Of a stretch of 46,672 nt of DNA, positions 1 through 9,599 are shown one piece after another. The DNA is from an uncultured Verrucomicrobia subdivision 3 bacterium. GTDB lineage: Bacteria > Verrucomicrobiota > Verrucomicrobiia > Limisphaerales > UBA11358. Position numbers and translations under genes: made by a program. The DNA lies in the NCBI GenBank assembly GCA_903858275.1, contig CAIOIC010000007.1, positions 1 to 46,672 of the forward strand, read 5' to 3'. Below the pieces are notes generated by a model that did no database searches, was not told the DNA's origin, and saw only the letters and a list, made by a program, of their open reading frames with translations. Every line of letters starts with the position of its first letter. Positions within the stretch are counted from its first letter, which is position 1.

Positions 1-51
1 GGAGCGTGCTACAAATGTCTGAACTGCGGTGAAAGCCTTGGATGTTCGTAA
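1..51 (+). CDS. nrdJ: C-terminal tail of class II (B12-dependent) ribonucleotide reductase, partial
   Basis: Reading from base 1, the first 16 codons before TAA give GACYKCLNCGESLGCS. This matches the Cys-rich zinc-ribbon tail that ends adenosylcobalamin-dependent ribonucleotide reductases (pattern C-x2-C-x2-C, then GCS at the end). In that family the tail carries the cysteines that re-reduce the active site after each turnover. Only the last 16 residues lie in the window, so the call rests on this short motif. No clear terminator follows. The next gene starts about 230 bases downstream on the same strand. Confidence 0.7.
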   Translation, partial: GACYKCLNCGESLGCS

Positions 52-279
52 AAAGCCGGAAAAATCGCTTTCCCTAAAAGCTCAACAAATCATGGCCTAA
101 CTAAAGGAAATTTGTCGCGTTTTGTTTAAATATAACAAACATTGTGTGTCTATTACAAGCACTTGGCAAACAAATGAAATTTAATGCATATGGTGTAGGC
201 AAATTAAAAACGTTTCTATTAGTTGCTTGAATTCGGTAAAAAACCTTTTTCCCGTGCCAAAAAGTTTCTAATCTACTCC

Positions 280-1413
280 GTGTCACTAAAACTTGGCGAT
301 AAAATTTCTTTAACCATCAACGACACCGCATTCGGCGGTGAAGGTGTGGGACGACACGATGACTTTGTGGTATTTGTCCCATTTGTCATTAGCGGTGAAA
401 TCGTCGAGGTGGAAATCACCGAACTGAAAAAAAACTTCGCCCGCGCCAAGCTGCTTCAGGTCCTCACACCGTCACCGGAACGCGTGGAGCCGCAATGTCG
501 CTACTTCGGCGCTTGCGGCGGTTGCCAATACCAGCACATCGCCTATGCGGAGCAGTTGCGCGTGAAGCAAAAGCAAATTGCGGACTTATTGGAACGCGTC
601 GGCAAAATTCCCCGTGACGTAGTTGCGCCGGTTATCCCCTGCCCTTCGCCTTATGGCTACCGCAATCGCATCATGATTCGCAGCCAGTGGAATGGCCCGG
701 CAAAAAAACTGGAGATTGGCTTTATCCGCACGGACAACAAATTTGTTGAAGACATCACTGAATGCAAAATTGCTGAGCCGGCATTGAACAACCAGATCAC
801 AGAGGTTCGCGCTCATCCGCCCCATAAAGGCGGCATCAAGGTAGTTCTGCGCGTGCAGCCGGAAAACTGGGAGGTGCCGAAGGATTCGTTTTTTCAAAAT
901 AATTTTTTCCTGCTGCCAAAACTCGTGGAGACGGTGCGCGCATTTTTGAAAGCCGGCGGTGCGCAATATTTGATTGATCTATATTGCGGCGTTGGTTTTT
1001 TCGGCATCGAATCGGCAGGCGTCGTGAAGTCGTTCATCGGCGTGGAATATGACAAACTGGCCATCGCGGCAGCGCGGAGAAACGCGACTGCACGCAATAT
1101 TTCCAATGGTGATTTTGTGGCGGCGCAGGTGGAAGACGTTTTGCCCGGGCTTTTGCAAAAATTCAGCGCGGAACAGACGTCAGTCATTCTTGACCCGCCG
1201 CGCAAGGGTTGCTGGCCGGAGATGCTGGAGCTGTTGCGGCAAACCAGGCCGGCGCAGGTGATTTATGTTTCCTGCCATCCAGCGACAATGGCGCGGGATT
1301 TGAACATTTTGTGTGCGGATGGTGTCTTTGAACTGGCGCAGGTGCAGCCGCTGGATATGTTTCCCCAGACTCAACATGTGGAGTGCGTGGCTGATTTGCG
1401 CCGCCGAAACTGA
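280..1413 (+). CDS. 23S rRNA/tRNA uracil-C5 methyltransferase (RlmD/TrmA family)
   Basis: SAM-dependent enzyme that makes 5-methyluridine in rRNA or tRNA. The N-terminus (about residues 1-55) is a TRAM RNA-binding domain. Four cysteines expected to hold a [4Fe-4S] cluster are at residues 73, 79, 82 and 162. The SAM site is LIDLYCGVGFFG (about 231-242), followed by ILDPPRKG (303-310) and the catalytic loop VSCHPATMARDL with nucleophile Cys332. I chose the GTG at 280 because TRAM homology starts there; the frame stays open back to a TTG at 223, and those 19 residues look non-homologous. At 377 residues it is shorter than E. coli RlmD (about 430). The motifs do not tell RlmD, RlmC and TrmA apart. 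Confidence 0.88.
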   Translation: MSLKLGDKISLTINDTAFGGEGVGRHDDFVVFVPFVISGEIVEVEITELKKNFARAKLLQVLTPSPERVEPQCRYFGACGGCQYQHIAYAEQLRVKQKQIADLLERVGKIPRDVVAPVIPCPSPYGYRNRIMIRSQWNGPAKKLEIGFIRTDNKFVEDITECKIAEPALNNQITEVRAHPPHKGGIKVVLRVQPENWEVPKDSFFQNNFFLLPKLVETVRAFLKAGGAQYLIDLYCGVGFFGIESAGVVKSFIGVEYDKLAIAAARRNATARNISNGDFVAAQVEDVLPGLLQKFSAEQTSVILDPPRKGCWPEMLELLRQTRPAQVIYVSCHPATMARDLNILCADGVFELAQVQPLDMFPQTQHVECVADLRRRN

Positions 1414-1455
1414 ACTTGCCAAATTGCGATTCTTGCTCTCAACTGAACGTTTCTG

Positions 1456-4398
1456 ATGCCAAAGCAAAGCCAGATTGACCCGCGAAAACATTTTGCACCC
1501 CGAATTTTACCGTGGCTGCTGGGCGGCCTCATGTTCGCATTTTATTATTTTACCCTGAATCGTTGGGTGAACGTGCAGAATATCGGACAGGTGGCGAATG
1601 TTTCCGGCTGGATCTGGCAGCCGCAATTTTTCGGACCGCTGCAATTTCTCGCTACCTACCCTTTCCGCTGGCTGCCGTTGGCACAAATTCCGCTGGCTTT
1701 GAATTTATTTTCGGCTTTGTGTGGCGCGGCAACGCTCGGCTTGCTGGCGCGATCTGTGGCGATATTGCCACGCGATCACACCGAGGCGGAACGGCAGCGC
1801 GAACGGAGCGATTTTGTATTTTTAACCGGATGGCAGGCGTGGGCGCCGCCGGTGGTGGCCGTTCTGTTTTCCGGACTGCAATTGAGTTTCTGGCAGCACG
1901 CCACCTGTTACTCCGGCGAGACGTTTCAACTACTATTGTTCGCCGTCATTATCTGGCTGTTGTTGGAATATCGGCTGGATGAACAAATGTGGAGGCTCAT
2001 CGCAGCGGCGGTGATTTATGGCGCTGGCATGGCGGACAACTGGGCGTTAATTGCCTTTTTCCCGCTATTTATCGCCGCACTAATCTGGTTGCGGAAACTT
2101 GAGTTTTTTAATCTGGAATTCCTGGGGCGAATGGCGCTGGCTGGTTTAGCAGGTATGTTTTTTTTCCTCTTGTTGCCACTATCGGCAAAATTTAACAGCA
2201 ACTTTTCCATTGGCATTTGGGAGGCGCTGCAGCCGAATTTGCGACTAGATTGGAATGTAATCAAATGCCTTGGGCAAAATACGCTGCGATACAATCTGGC
2301 ACTGATGTCTCTTACAACTCTTCTCCCGCTGCTGGTTGCCGCCATCCGGTGGAGTTCCAGCTTTGGCGACAAAAGCTTTATTGGAATCACGCTGGCTGCC
2401 AACATGCTTCACTTGGTTTATGCGGTGATTTTTGGCGCCTGCGTCTGGGTGATGTTTGATCCGCCGTTCAGCCCGCACTGGCTTGGTCTGGGATCCCCTT
2501 CCCTGACTCTGTATTATCTGACCGCATTGGCCATCGGTTCATACTGCGGGTATTTCCTGCTGGTATTTGGAAGAAACACCATGCCCACACGGCGAAATCC
2601 TCGCTCCAAATCTGCTTTCACCGGAAATTTAAGGTGGTTCTGCCCAATCATCGTCACCAGCACCATTTTATTCAGTGCCCTGACTGTGTCGGTCTTGTTT
2701 TACAAAAACGCCCCGATCATTCGCAGCCTGAATGACGATACGATGCTGAAATATGCGCGACTGAACACCCAATGCCTCCCGCGCGAAGGTGGCATTTTGC
2801 TCTGCGATAGTGACAATCCAAGTCAAAACCAGCCACTGCGCGCTTTTTTGATCCAAGCCATGCTGGCACGCGAAGGACGCTGGCAGAAATTCGTCGTGGC
2901 CGACACCCAATCCCTTAACTGGCCGCCCTACCACCGCTATCTGCACAAAAACTTTCCCAAACAATGGCCGCTGCTGGTCGGAAAAAAAGACATGAATGCC
3001 GTCAATCAGGTCGGCTTGTTGTCCATGGTCACCCAGCTCACTAAAAGCAACGTCGTTTACTATGCGAACCCGAGTTTTGGCTATTATTTTGAGCAGTTTT
3101 ATTTGGAGCCGCACGGCCTGATTTACCGGTTGAAAGACTTGCCCACGAACAATCTCGTGCCGCCGTCGCCAGATAAAAAAACGATTTCAGAAAATGAATC
3201 CTTCTGGTCGCAAGCTATTCCCTCCGTATCTCCGAGCATCAAGCAAGCGCTTAATCCGCCGGATTACAGCATCCCGGCCAATTTCTTCGACTGGGTGCTG
3301 ATGCGTTTGCATGCCACCGTCGAGCCCAACCCTAACCCCATAAACGCTGGAGCTTTTTACTCCCGCAGCCTGAATTTTTGGGGCGTCCAACTCCAACGCG
3401 CCGGTCAACTTGATTTGGCCGCCAACGCTTTCAACACCGCCTTCAATTTGAATCCACAAAACGTGAACGCCACCATCAACCTTGCCTTCAATAATAATCT
3501 CCGCGTCGGTTCCGCAGAAGTCGTGACCATTTCTGCCGTCACCGCCGACCAGTTTGGCCGCTACCGCGATTGGAATCAGGTGCTCAATGCCAACGGCCCC
3601 TTTGATGAAACCAGTTTCTGCTTTGAAAACGGCGTCCTGCTCGTGCGCGGCGGATTGATTCGCCAAGCCATCAGCCCTTTCACTCGTGTCCGGCAACTCG
3701 CGCCTGACAGCCTCCCCACACGGCTCTGGCTCGCCCAACTCTATTTGTTCAACCGCCTGCCAGATCAAGCGCTCGAAGCTCTTAATGATCCGCTCACCAA
3801 CTTACGTCGCTTTGGCCTGACCGAAAACAATTCCACCCAGCCCAACATCCTTGCCTCCGCCGCGCACTTCCAAAAAAACGATTTGCCGCGCGGCATCGAA
3901 ATTCTCGAAACCGAAATCAACCGTCATCCCGACGACGACAATCTCCTCACCGCGGCCACGCAGGCCTATTTCTTGCGCGGCCTCTACACCAACGCGCTCC
4001 GCGTCATTGACCGCAAACTCGCCCAAACGCCCGACGCTCCGCAGTGGCTCTTTGGAAAAGGCTACGCCAATATACAGCTCGGCGCGTATCCGCAGGCCAT
4101 CACTGCCTTGACTCGCGTTTTAGATATCTCCACCAACGATCCCACCGCCCGCTTCAACCGTGCCCTTGCCTATCTCCAAAGCGACCGCCTAAAAGAAGCC
4201 CGGGACGACTACGCGAAGCTGCAATCCGCTTATACCAATTCATACCAAGTCGCCTTTGGTCTCGCCGAAGTTGCCTGGCGGCAGCACGCGACAAATGAAG
4301 CCATCCGCAATTACCAGCTATACCTCGCCAACGCCCCGACCAATTCCGTCGAGTCAAAAACCGTCCGCGAACGCCTGACGCAGTTGCGCGGCAAATGA
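1456..4398 (+). CDS. DUF2723 membrane protein with C-terminal TPR repeats
   Basis: 980 residues. The N-terminal half (about 15-420) has roughly ten hydrophobic segments and begins with the DUF2723 pattern (YYFTLNRWVNVQNIGQVANV, then a WQP motif). This places it with the GT-C-like DUF2723 membrane proteins, which are thought to be lipid-linked sugar transferases. A soluble region (about 440-640) follows, then several tetratricopeptide repeats (about 645-975) that fit protein-protein contact in the periplasm. The gene stops 4 bases before a GT4 glycosyltransferase, and a WecA-type transferase follows that, which supports a role in envelope glycan assembly or protein glycosylation. No substrate can be read from the sequence. 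Confidence 0.82.
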   Translation: MPKQSQIDPRKHFAPRILPWLLGGLMFAFYYFTLNRWVNVQNIGQVANVSGWIWQPQFFGPLQFLATYPFRWLPLAQIPLALNLFSALCGAATLGLLARSVAILPRDHTEAERQRERSDFVFLTGWQAWAPPVVAVLFSGLQLSFWQHATCYSGETFQLLLFAVIIWLLLEYRLDEQMWRLIAAAVIYGAGMADNWALIAFFPLFIAALIWLRKLEFFNLEFLGRMALAGLAGMFFFLLLPLSAKFNSNFSIGIWEALQPNLRLDWNVIKCLGQNTLRYNLALMSLTTLLPLLVAAIRWSSSFGDKSFIGITLAANMLHLVYAVIFGACVWVMFDPPFSPHWLGLGSPSLTLYYLTALAIGSYCGYFLLVFGRNTMPTRRNPRSKSAFTGNLRWFCPIIVTSTILFSALTVSVLFYKNAPIIRSLNDDTMLKYARLNTQCLPREGGILLCDSDNPSQNQPLRAFLIQAMLAREGRWQKFVVADTQSLNWPPYHRYLHKNFPKQWPLLVGKKDMNAVNQVGLLSMVTQLTKSNVVYYANPSFGYYFEQFYLEPHGLIYRLKDLPTNNLVPPSPDKKTISENESFWSQAIPSVSPSIKQALNPPDYSIPANFFDWVLMRLHATVEPNPNPINAGAFYSRSLNFWGVQLQRAGQLDLAANAFNTAFNLNPQNVNATINLAFNNNLRVGSAEVVTISAVTADQFGRYRDWNQVLNANGPFDETSFCFENGVLLVRGGLIRQAISPFTRVRQLAPDSLPTRLWLAQLYLFNRLPDQALEALNDPLTNLRRFGLTENNSTQPNILASAAHFQKNDLPRGIEILETEINRHPDDDNLLTAATQAYFLRGLYTNALRVIDRKLAQTPDAPQWLFGKGYANIQLGAYPQAITALTRVLDISTNDPTARFNRALAYLQSDRLKEARDDYAKLQSAYTNSYQVAFGLAEVAWRQHATNEAIRNYQLYLANAPTNSVESKTVRERLTQLRGK

Positions 4399-4402
4399 CG
4401 CC

Positions 4403-5587
4403 ATGCGCGTCACTCACATCATCACCCGGCTGGTTGTCGGCGGCGCGCAGGAAAACACCCTCGCCACCATTCGCGGCCTGCGCCAGAAACCCGACGGCGA
4501 ATTGAAACTCATTTCCGGTCCCAGCGTCGGCCAGGAAGGCTCGCTGGAAAAAACTGCGCGGGAAATGTTTTCCAACACTTCAGCAAATGATTTCACCATC
4601 ATCCCGGAGCTCGTCCGTCCCGTTCATCCGCTGAGGGATTTTATCGCCCTCCGAAAACTGGAAAAACTCCTGCGTGAACAGAAGCCGGACATCGTCCACA
4701 CCCATAGCGGCAAGGCGGGAATTCTGGGTCGCCTCGCCGCAAAACGCGCCGGAGTGCCCGTCATCATCCACCACATCCACGGACCGTCGTTTGGCCCTTT
4801 TCAAGGCGCGATTGCCAACTTCATTTACACCGCCGCCGAAAAATACGCCGCGCGCGTCACCGACCATTTCTTCTGTTCCGCCGAGGCCATGACGAAGCTT
4901 TATCTCACCGTCGGTATCGGCCGGCCGGAAATGTTCACCCGCATCTTCAGCGGTTTTGATTTAAAACCATTTCTAAATGCGACCAATGATCTCGAACTCC
5001 GCCAGCAACTCGGCCTGGAAGAAAACCACTTCGTCATCGGCAAGATTGCCCGCATTTTCAAACTCAAAGGCCACGCCGATTTGGTGAACGCCTTTTCAAA
5101 GATTCTGCCGCAAGTGCCGCACGCCCGGCTACTTTTCGTCGGTGACGGCTCGCTGCGCGGCGAGATTGAAAACCAAATCCACGCACTCAGCCTTGACGGC
5201 AAGGTGATATTCACCGGACTTGTTCCGCCCGGCGAAGTCGCCCGCCACGTTGGCATCATGGATTGCGTCGCGCATCTTTCGTATCGCGAAGCCTTGTCCC
5301 GCGCGCTGCCGCAGGCGCTGGCTGCCGGCAAACCCATTGTCGCCTATGATTTTGATGGCGCGGATGAAATCTGCCGGGAAAATGAAACCGGCTTCCTGAT
5401 CCGCACCGGCGACACGAAAGCCGCTGCAGAAAAATTATTACTGCTAGCCCGCGACCCCGAACTGCGAAGCAAATTTGGCCGGGCTGGCACGGACTTTGTC
5501 AGAGAAAACTTCTCCGTCGAAAAAATGGTGAAGGCCCAATACACTGTCTATCAGCAACTGGCCGCCCAGCGCGGTATCCGCGCGTGA
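4403..5587 (+). CDS. GT4 family glycosyltransferase
   Basis: 394-residue GT-B fold enzyme that transfers a sugar from a nucleotide donor, probably on the cytoplasmic face of the membrane. The N-terminal Rossmann half starts with the glycine loop VVGGAQENTL (11-20) and contains DIVHTHSGKAG (96-106), typical of GT4. The C-terminal donor half has IGKIARIFKLKGHADLV (212-228), LLFVGDGSLRGE (243-254) and REALSRALPQALAAGKPIVA (295-314). The usual EX7E pair is Glu296 and Gln304, so the second Glu is replaced, a variant I believe occurs in this subgroup. The gene overlaps the next one by GTGA, so translation is probably coupled. Most likely it extends a glycan started by the downstream phosphosugar transferase. 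Confidence 0.88.
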   Translation: MRVTHIITRLVVGGAQENTLATIRGLRQKPDGELKLISGPSVGQEGSLEKTAREMFSNTSANDFTIIPELVRPVHPLRDFIALRKLEKLLREQKPDIVHTHSGKAGILGRLAAKRAGVPVIIHHIHGPSFGPFQGAIANFIYTAAEKYAARVTDHFFCSAEAMTKLYLTVGIGRPEMFTRIFSGFDLKPFLNATNDLELRQQLGLEENHFVIGKIARIFKLKGHADLVNAFSKILPQVPHARLLFVGDGSLRGEIENQIHALSLDGKVIFTGLVPPGEVARHVGIMDCVAHLSYREALSRALPQALAAGKPIVAYDFDGADEICRENETGFLIRTGDTKAAAEKLLLLARDPELRSKFGRAGTDFVRENFSVEKMVKAQYTVYQQLAAQRGIRA

Positions 5588-6561
5588 ATTTTCCATTCAA
5601 TATTTTCTTAGCCGCCTTTCTGGGGGCGTTTACTACCTCGCTGCTTGCGCTGCCGCTCTGGCGCAAATGGTGCCTGCGCACAAACCTGGTGGACGCCCCC
5701 GGTCATCGCAAAATTCACAATTCACCCGTTCCACTGGCCGGCGGCTTTGCCGTGCTTTCGGGCATTCTACTGCCGCTCACTGCCGGCGCGATTCTGCTAA
5801 AGCTTGATGTCATCCAATTTTCTTCCGCCGGACTGATTGTCCACGGCATTGACCGCCGCGCCATCGAACTCGCCGTGCTTGCGCTCGGCGCGGTGGCTAT
5901 CACGCTGCTTGGCTGGCTGGATGACCAGCATGAGTTGAAAGCGCTGCCAAAATTCATCGGCCAGGTTTTGATTGCCGTGGCCGTGGCGGCGGCGTGCAAA
6001 CGCATTACGATATTTGTCCCCAGCGAAGTTTTCAGCTACGCCATCACGGTGCTTTGGATTCTCACCGTCATCAACGCATTCAACTTCATGGACAACATGA
6101 ACGGCCTCTGCGCCGGTCTCGGCGCGCTCGGCGCGTTTTTCTTCGCGCTCATCGCCGCGTCCAAGGGCCAATATCTCGTGGCCGTCACGGGCTTTCTCAT
6201 GTGCGGCGCACTGGCGGGATTTCTGCCGTGGAATTTCCCAAATGCCCGCGCCTTCCTCGGCGATGCCGGCAGCCATCTCGTCGGCTATCTGCTCGCCGTG
6301 ATGGCGATTCTGCCGCATTTTTATACCAGACAGGAACCACGTCCCTTTGCCGTGCTCGCGCCACTATTGGTGCTAGCCGTTCCCCTGCTCGACCTCGCGC
6401 AAGTCAGTCTGTTTCGCTCGTTGAATCGGAAACCGTTTTGGATCGGCGACACGAATCACCTCTCCCACCGGCTCAACCGTGTCGGCTTGAGCCGAACCCG
6501 GACGGTGTTGATCCTCTGGCTCACCGCCGCCATTTTGGGTGCGGTAGCTTGCCGGCTTTGA
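5584..6561 (+). CDS. MraY/WecA-type undecaprenyl-phosphate phosphosugar transferase
   Basis: Polytopic membrane enzyme of 325 residues that moves a sugar-1-phosphate from a UDP-sugar to undecaprenyl phosphate, the first step of many surface polysaccharides. Visible family motifs are DAPGHRKIHNSPVPLAGG (37-54), the catalytic Asp pair in LGWLDDQHE (109-117), NAFNFMDNMNGL (164-175), ARAFLGDAGSHLVG (221-234) and the C-terminal DTNHLSHRL (289-297). These resemble WecA/TagO more than MraY, and no other murein gene is nearby, so an initiating GlcNAc-1-P transferase for exopolysaccharide or O-antigen is the best guess. The GTG start overlaps the stop of the upstream glycosyltransferase. Confidence 0.88.
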   Translation: MNFPFNIFLAAFLGAFTTSLLALPLWRKWCLRTNLVDAPGHRKIHNSPVPLAGGFAVLSGILLPLTAGAILLKLDVIQFSSAGLIVHGIDRRAIELAVLALGAVAITLLGWLDDQHELKALPKFIGQVLIAVAVAAACKRITIFVPSEVFSYAITVLWILTVINAFNFMDNMNGLCAGLGALGAFFFALIAASKGQYLVAVTGFLMCGALAGFLPWNFPNARAFLGDAGSHLVGYLLAVMAILPHFYTRQEPRPFAVLAPLLVLAVPLLDLAQVSLFRSLNRKPFWIGDTNHLSHRLNRVGLSRTRTVLILWLTAAILGAVACRL

Positions 6562-6605
6562 TTTCTTTTCGTGTCTTTCCCGCCATTCGTGGTTAAATTT
6601 TCCCG

Positions 6606-7388
6606 GTGAAAATCCTCTTCATCGGCGACATCGTTGGCGAACCCGGACGCACGGCGGTGGAAACCATCCTGCCCCGCCTGCGCGACGAGCACGCGCTGGA
6701 TTTCGTTATCGCCAACGGCGAAAACTCCGCCGGCGGCAACGGCATCACGCCGCAGATTGCCGGCGAACTCTTTTCCGCCGGCGTGGACGCCATCACCAGC
6801 GGCGATCATTTGTGGGATCAGAAAACCGTGCAGGACCTGCTTTACAGCGAACCGCGATTCCTGCGTCCGCTCAATTATCCGGCCTCCGTGCCGGGGCGCG
6901 GCGCCCACGTTTTCCAGGTCCGCAATCTCCCGCCCGTCGGCGTGATGAATGTGCAAGGCCGCGTGTTCATGCAACCGATGGACAACCCGTTCACCACCGC
7001 CGAAGCCGAGGTGAATCGTCTGCGGGAACAGACCAAAATCATTTTCGTGGATTTCCACGGCGAAGCCACGTCGGAGAAGATTGCCTTCGGGCGTTTTCTG
7101 GACGGCCGCATCAGCGCGGTGGTCGGCACGCATACCCACGTGCAGACGGCGGACGAGCAGATCCTGCCCCATGGCACGGCCTATTTGAGCGATGCGGGTT
7201 TCACCGGCCCGCATGACGGCTGCCTGGGCCGCGAAATCGAGCCGGTGCTGAAGAAGTTTTTGACCGGCATGCCGCAGCGGTTTGACGTGGCTAGAAACAA
7301 CATCAAGCTGCACGGCGCTCTTATCCGCATTGACGATGCCAGCGGCAAGGCTGTCAGCATCCAGCGCGTGGCGGAAAAGCTGGACTGA
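6606..7388 (+). CDS. YmdB/TIGR00282-family metallophosphoesterase
   Basis: 260 residues, close to the usual length of this family (Bacillus YmdB, Deinococcus DR1281), whose members hydrolyse phosphodiesters, including 2',3'-cyclic nucleotides, with two metals. Expected ligands are present: Asp8 in FIGDIVGEPGR, Glu39-Asn40 in NGENSAGG, Asp67-His68 in SGDHLWD, His151 in FVDFHGEATSEK, and His176/His178 in VVGTHTHVQTADE. A GTG start is used 44 bases after the WecA-like gene. The protein has no signal peptide and should be cytoplasmic. Only one base separates its stop from the downstream transporter gene, so the two are very likely co-transcribed. Confidence 0.92.
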   Translation: MKILFIGDIVGEPGRTAVETILPRLRDEHALDFVIANGENSAGGNGITPQIAGELFSAGVDAITSGDHLWDQKTVQDLLYSEPRFLRPLNYPASVPGRGAHVFQVRNLPPVGVMNVQGRVFMQPMDNPFTTAEAEVNRLREQTKIIFVDFHGEATSEKIAFGRFLDGRISAVVGTHTHVQTADEQILPHGTAYLSDAGFTGPHDGCLGREIEPVLKKFLTGMPQRFDVARNNIKLHGALIRIDDASGKAVSIQRVAEKLD

Positions 7389-7389
7389 C

Positions 7390-8604
7390 ATGCTGACGAC
7401 GCTCCGCAAAGCCGAATACGCCGAGCTGATGATTTTGTTTTTCATCCAGGCGGCGGCCATGGGCATCTGGTTCGTTCCGCTGGGCACCATCATCGACGCC
7501 CACGGCTTGCAGTCCATAAAGCCGTTTGCCTTTGCTGCCTCCGCCGTCGCCGCTTTTATTTCACCGTTGATTTTTGGCGCGATGGCCGACCGCCATGTGC
7601 CGCCCGCCATCGTGTTGCGGGGACTCGCCGTCGCCTCCGCCACGCTGATGGCCATCATCAGCACCGCGCTGAATTTCAATTGGAACGACTGGCTCGTCCT
7701 GGGCCTGATCCAGGTTTTTTATCTCGCCTACGCGCCGATGTTCAGCATCTCCACCGCGCTGGTACTGGCGCGACTCGATGACGCCAAGAAGGAATTCGGC
7801 CCCATCCGCTCCATGGCCACCCTGGGCTGGGTGTGCGGCGCGGTCTTGATCAGCGCGCTGAATCTCGACCGCTCGGGGCTGGCCGGTTATCTCGGCGCCG
7901 TGGTCTGGCTGCTGGTCGCCGCGTTCACCTATTTTCTGCCGGCCCTGAAGGTTCCCGCCTCCGCCGAACATCTTACCTGGCGCGAACGCCTCGGCCTCGA
8001 TGCGCTCACGCTGCTCAAAGACCGCAACACCCGCGTCGTCTTTTTCACCACCACCCTGTTCAACATTCCGCTCTGCGCATTTTATCCGTATGCGCCGACC
8101 CACCTGCACGATCTCGGCTTCACGCACACCAGCGCCTGGATGACCCTGGGGCAAGTCACGGAAATCATCGCCATGTTCGGCCTGGGCTGGCTGCTGCTGA
8201 ACTGGCGGCTGAAATGGATTTTCGCCTGCGGCCTCGGCTTCGGCGTGGCGCGGTTCGCCTTGAGCGCGTTCAACACGGAAAACTCCCTGCTGCTGGGCGT
8301 CGCCCTGCACGGCGCGTCGTTCGTGCTGGTGTTCATCACCGCGCAGATCTACCTCGACCAGCAGATTAATCCCGCCTGGCGCTCGCGGGCGCAGGCGCTG
8401 CTGACCTTGATGAACGGCGGCGTGGGCAACCTCATCGGCTATCTCGGCAGCGGGTGGTGGTTTGGCGCCTGCACCAAAGACGGCGGAACCAGCTGGCCGG
8501 TTTTCTGGGCCGGGTCGTCAGCCATGGTTGGAGCGGTGCTGGTTTATTTTCTGGTCGCCTATGGCAGGAGCACCGCCCCTGCCCTGCGTAAATTAAAAAC
8601 TTAA
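7390..8604 (+). CDS. MFS transporter (nucleoside/H+ symporter-like)
   Basis: 404 residues with about twelve hydrophobic segments. An MFS-type loop, MADRHVPP, lies between segments 2 and 3. The opening (RKAEYAELMILFFIQAAAMG) and overall layout resemble the NupG/Nuc_H_symport and MFS_1_like families. I start it at the ATG at 7390, directly after the previous stop; a longer open frame from 7282 would overlap the phosphoesterase for no gain in homology. The 3' end overlaps the convergent aldo/keto reductase gene by 4 bases. Pairing with a possible cyclic-nucleotide phosphodiesterase is consistent with a nucleoside substrate, but that is inference. Confidence 0.8.
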   Translation: MLTTLRKAEYAELMILFFIQAAAMGIWFVPLGTIIDAHGLQSIKPFAFAASAVAAFISPLIFGAMADRHVPPAIVLRGLAVASATLMAIISTALNFNWNDWLVLGLIQVFYLAYAPMFSISTALVLARLDDAKKEFGPIRSMATLGWVCGAVLISALNLDRSGLAGYLGAVVWLLVAAFTYFLPALKVPASAEHLTWRERLGLDALTLLKDRNTRVVFFTTTLFNIPLCAFYPYAPTHLHDLGFTHTSAWMTLGQVTEIIAMFGLGWLLLNWRLKWIFACGLGFGVARFALSAFNTENSLLLGVALHGASFVLVFITAQIYLDQQINPAWRSRAQALLTLMNGGVGNLIGYLGSGWWFGACTKDGGTSWPVFWAGSSAMVGAVLVYFLVAYGRSTAPALRKLKT

Positions 8605-9593
8605 TCCGCCAGTATCTTTTCGATCAGCGCCAGTTCCTCGCGGGTGAAATTGAGGTTTTTCACCGCGCCCGCGCAATCATCCACCTGCGACACCTTGCTG
8701 GCGCCGATGAGCGCGCTTGTCACCACCGGATGCCGCAGCACCCACGCCAGCGCCATCTGCGCCAGCGTCTGATGGCGCGAGGACGCAAGCTCGTTCAGCT
8801 TTTTCGTCTTGGCGAGCACAGCGTCGGTGATGTCCGCGGGACGGAGAAACCTTTGATCATGACCCGCGCGCGAATCGGCGGGGATGCCTTTGAAATAGCG
8901 GTCGGTCAAAACTCCTTTGGCCAGCGGCGAGAACACTGTGGCGCCGATGCCTTCGGCCTCAAGCGTTGCCAGCAGCTGCGGTTCCACCCAGCGATCCAGC
9001 ATGGAATAACGCGCCTGATGAATGAGGCACGGCGTGCCCAGCTCGCGCAAGATTTTCGCCGCGCGCGCCGTCTCGGCGGCGGGATAATTGGAGATGCCCG
9101 CATACAGTGCCTTGCCGCTTTTCACCGCGTGGGCCACGGCGCCCAGGGTTTCTTCGAGCGGGGTCTCGGGGTCGAGGCGATGCGAATAAAAAATATCCAC
9201 ATACTCCAGCCCCATCCGCTTGAGCGACTGGTCGAGCGAAGCCAGAAGGTATTTGCGCGAGCCCCATTCACCGTAAGGACCCGGCCACATATAATAACCC
9301 GCCTTCGTCGTGATAATCATCTCATCGCGCCACCGCCGCAAATCGTGGCGCAAAATATTTCCAAACGTCTCCTCCGCCGCGCCATCCGGTGGCCCGTAAT
9401 TATTCGCCAGGTCAAAACAGGTGATGCCAAGGTCGAAGGCCCGCAGGGCGATGGCGCGGGCATTGTCATAGGAATCCTTCGCCCCGAAATTGTGCCACAT
9501 CCCGAGCGAGATTAGCGGCAACTTTAGCCCGGAACGACCACAGCGGCGGTAAAAGCCGGGCGCGGCATAGCGGGTGGTGGCGGGTGAATACAT
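8601..9593 (-). CDS. Aldo/keto reductase (YghZ / glyceraldehyde-3-P reductase type)
   Basis: NADPH-dependent (beta/alpha)8 barrel reductase of 330 residues. The full catalytic tetrad is visible: Asp61 and Tyr66 in FDLANNYGPPDG, Lys97 in TTKAGY and His138 in FYSHRLDPETP. The sequences NNYGPPDGAAEE and GYYMWPGPYGEWGSRKY are characteristic of the YghZ/Kv-beta subgroup, which reduces short aldehydes such as L-glyceraldehyde 3-phosphate or methylglyoxal. It starts 6 bases after the purB stop, so both are probably on one transcript. A purine-pathway role is not implied; the pairing may be accidental. Confidence 0.92.
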   Translation of the reverse strand: MYSPATTRYAAPGFYRRCGRSGLKLPLISLGMWHNFGAKDSYDNARAIALRAFDLGITCFDLANNYGPPDGAAEETFGNILRHDLRRWRDEMIITTKAGYYMWPGPYGEWGSRKYLLASLDQSLKRMGLEYVDIFYSHRLDPETPLEETLGAVAHAVKSGKALYAGISNYPAAETARAAKILRELGTPCLIHQARYSMLDRWVEPQLLATLEAEGIGATVFSPLAKGVLTDRYFKGIPADSRAGHDQRFLRPADITDAVLAKTKKLNELASSRHQTLAQMALAWVLRHPVVTSALIGASKVSQVDDCAGAVKNLNFTREELALIEKILAD

Positions 9594-9599
9594 AAAGAT

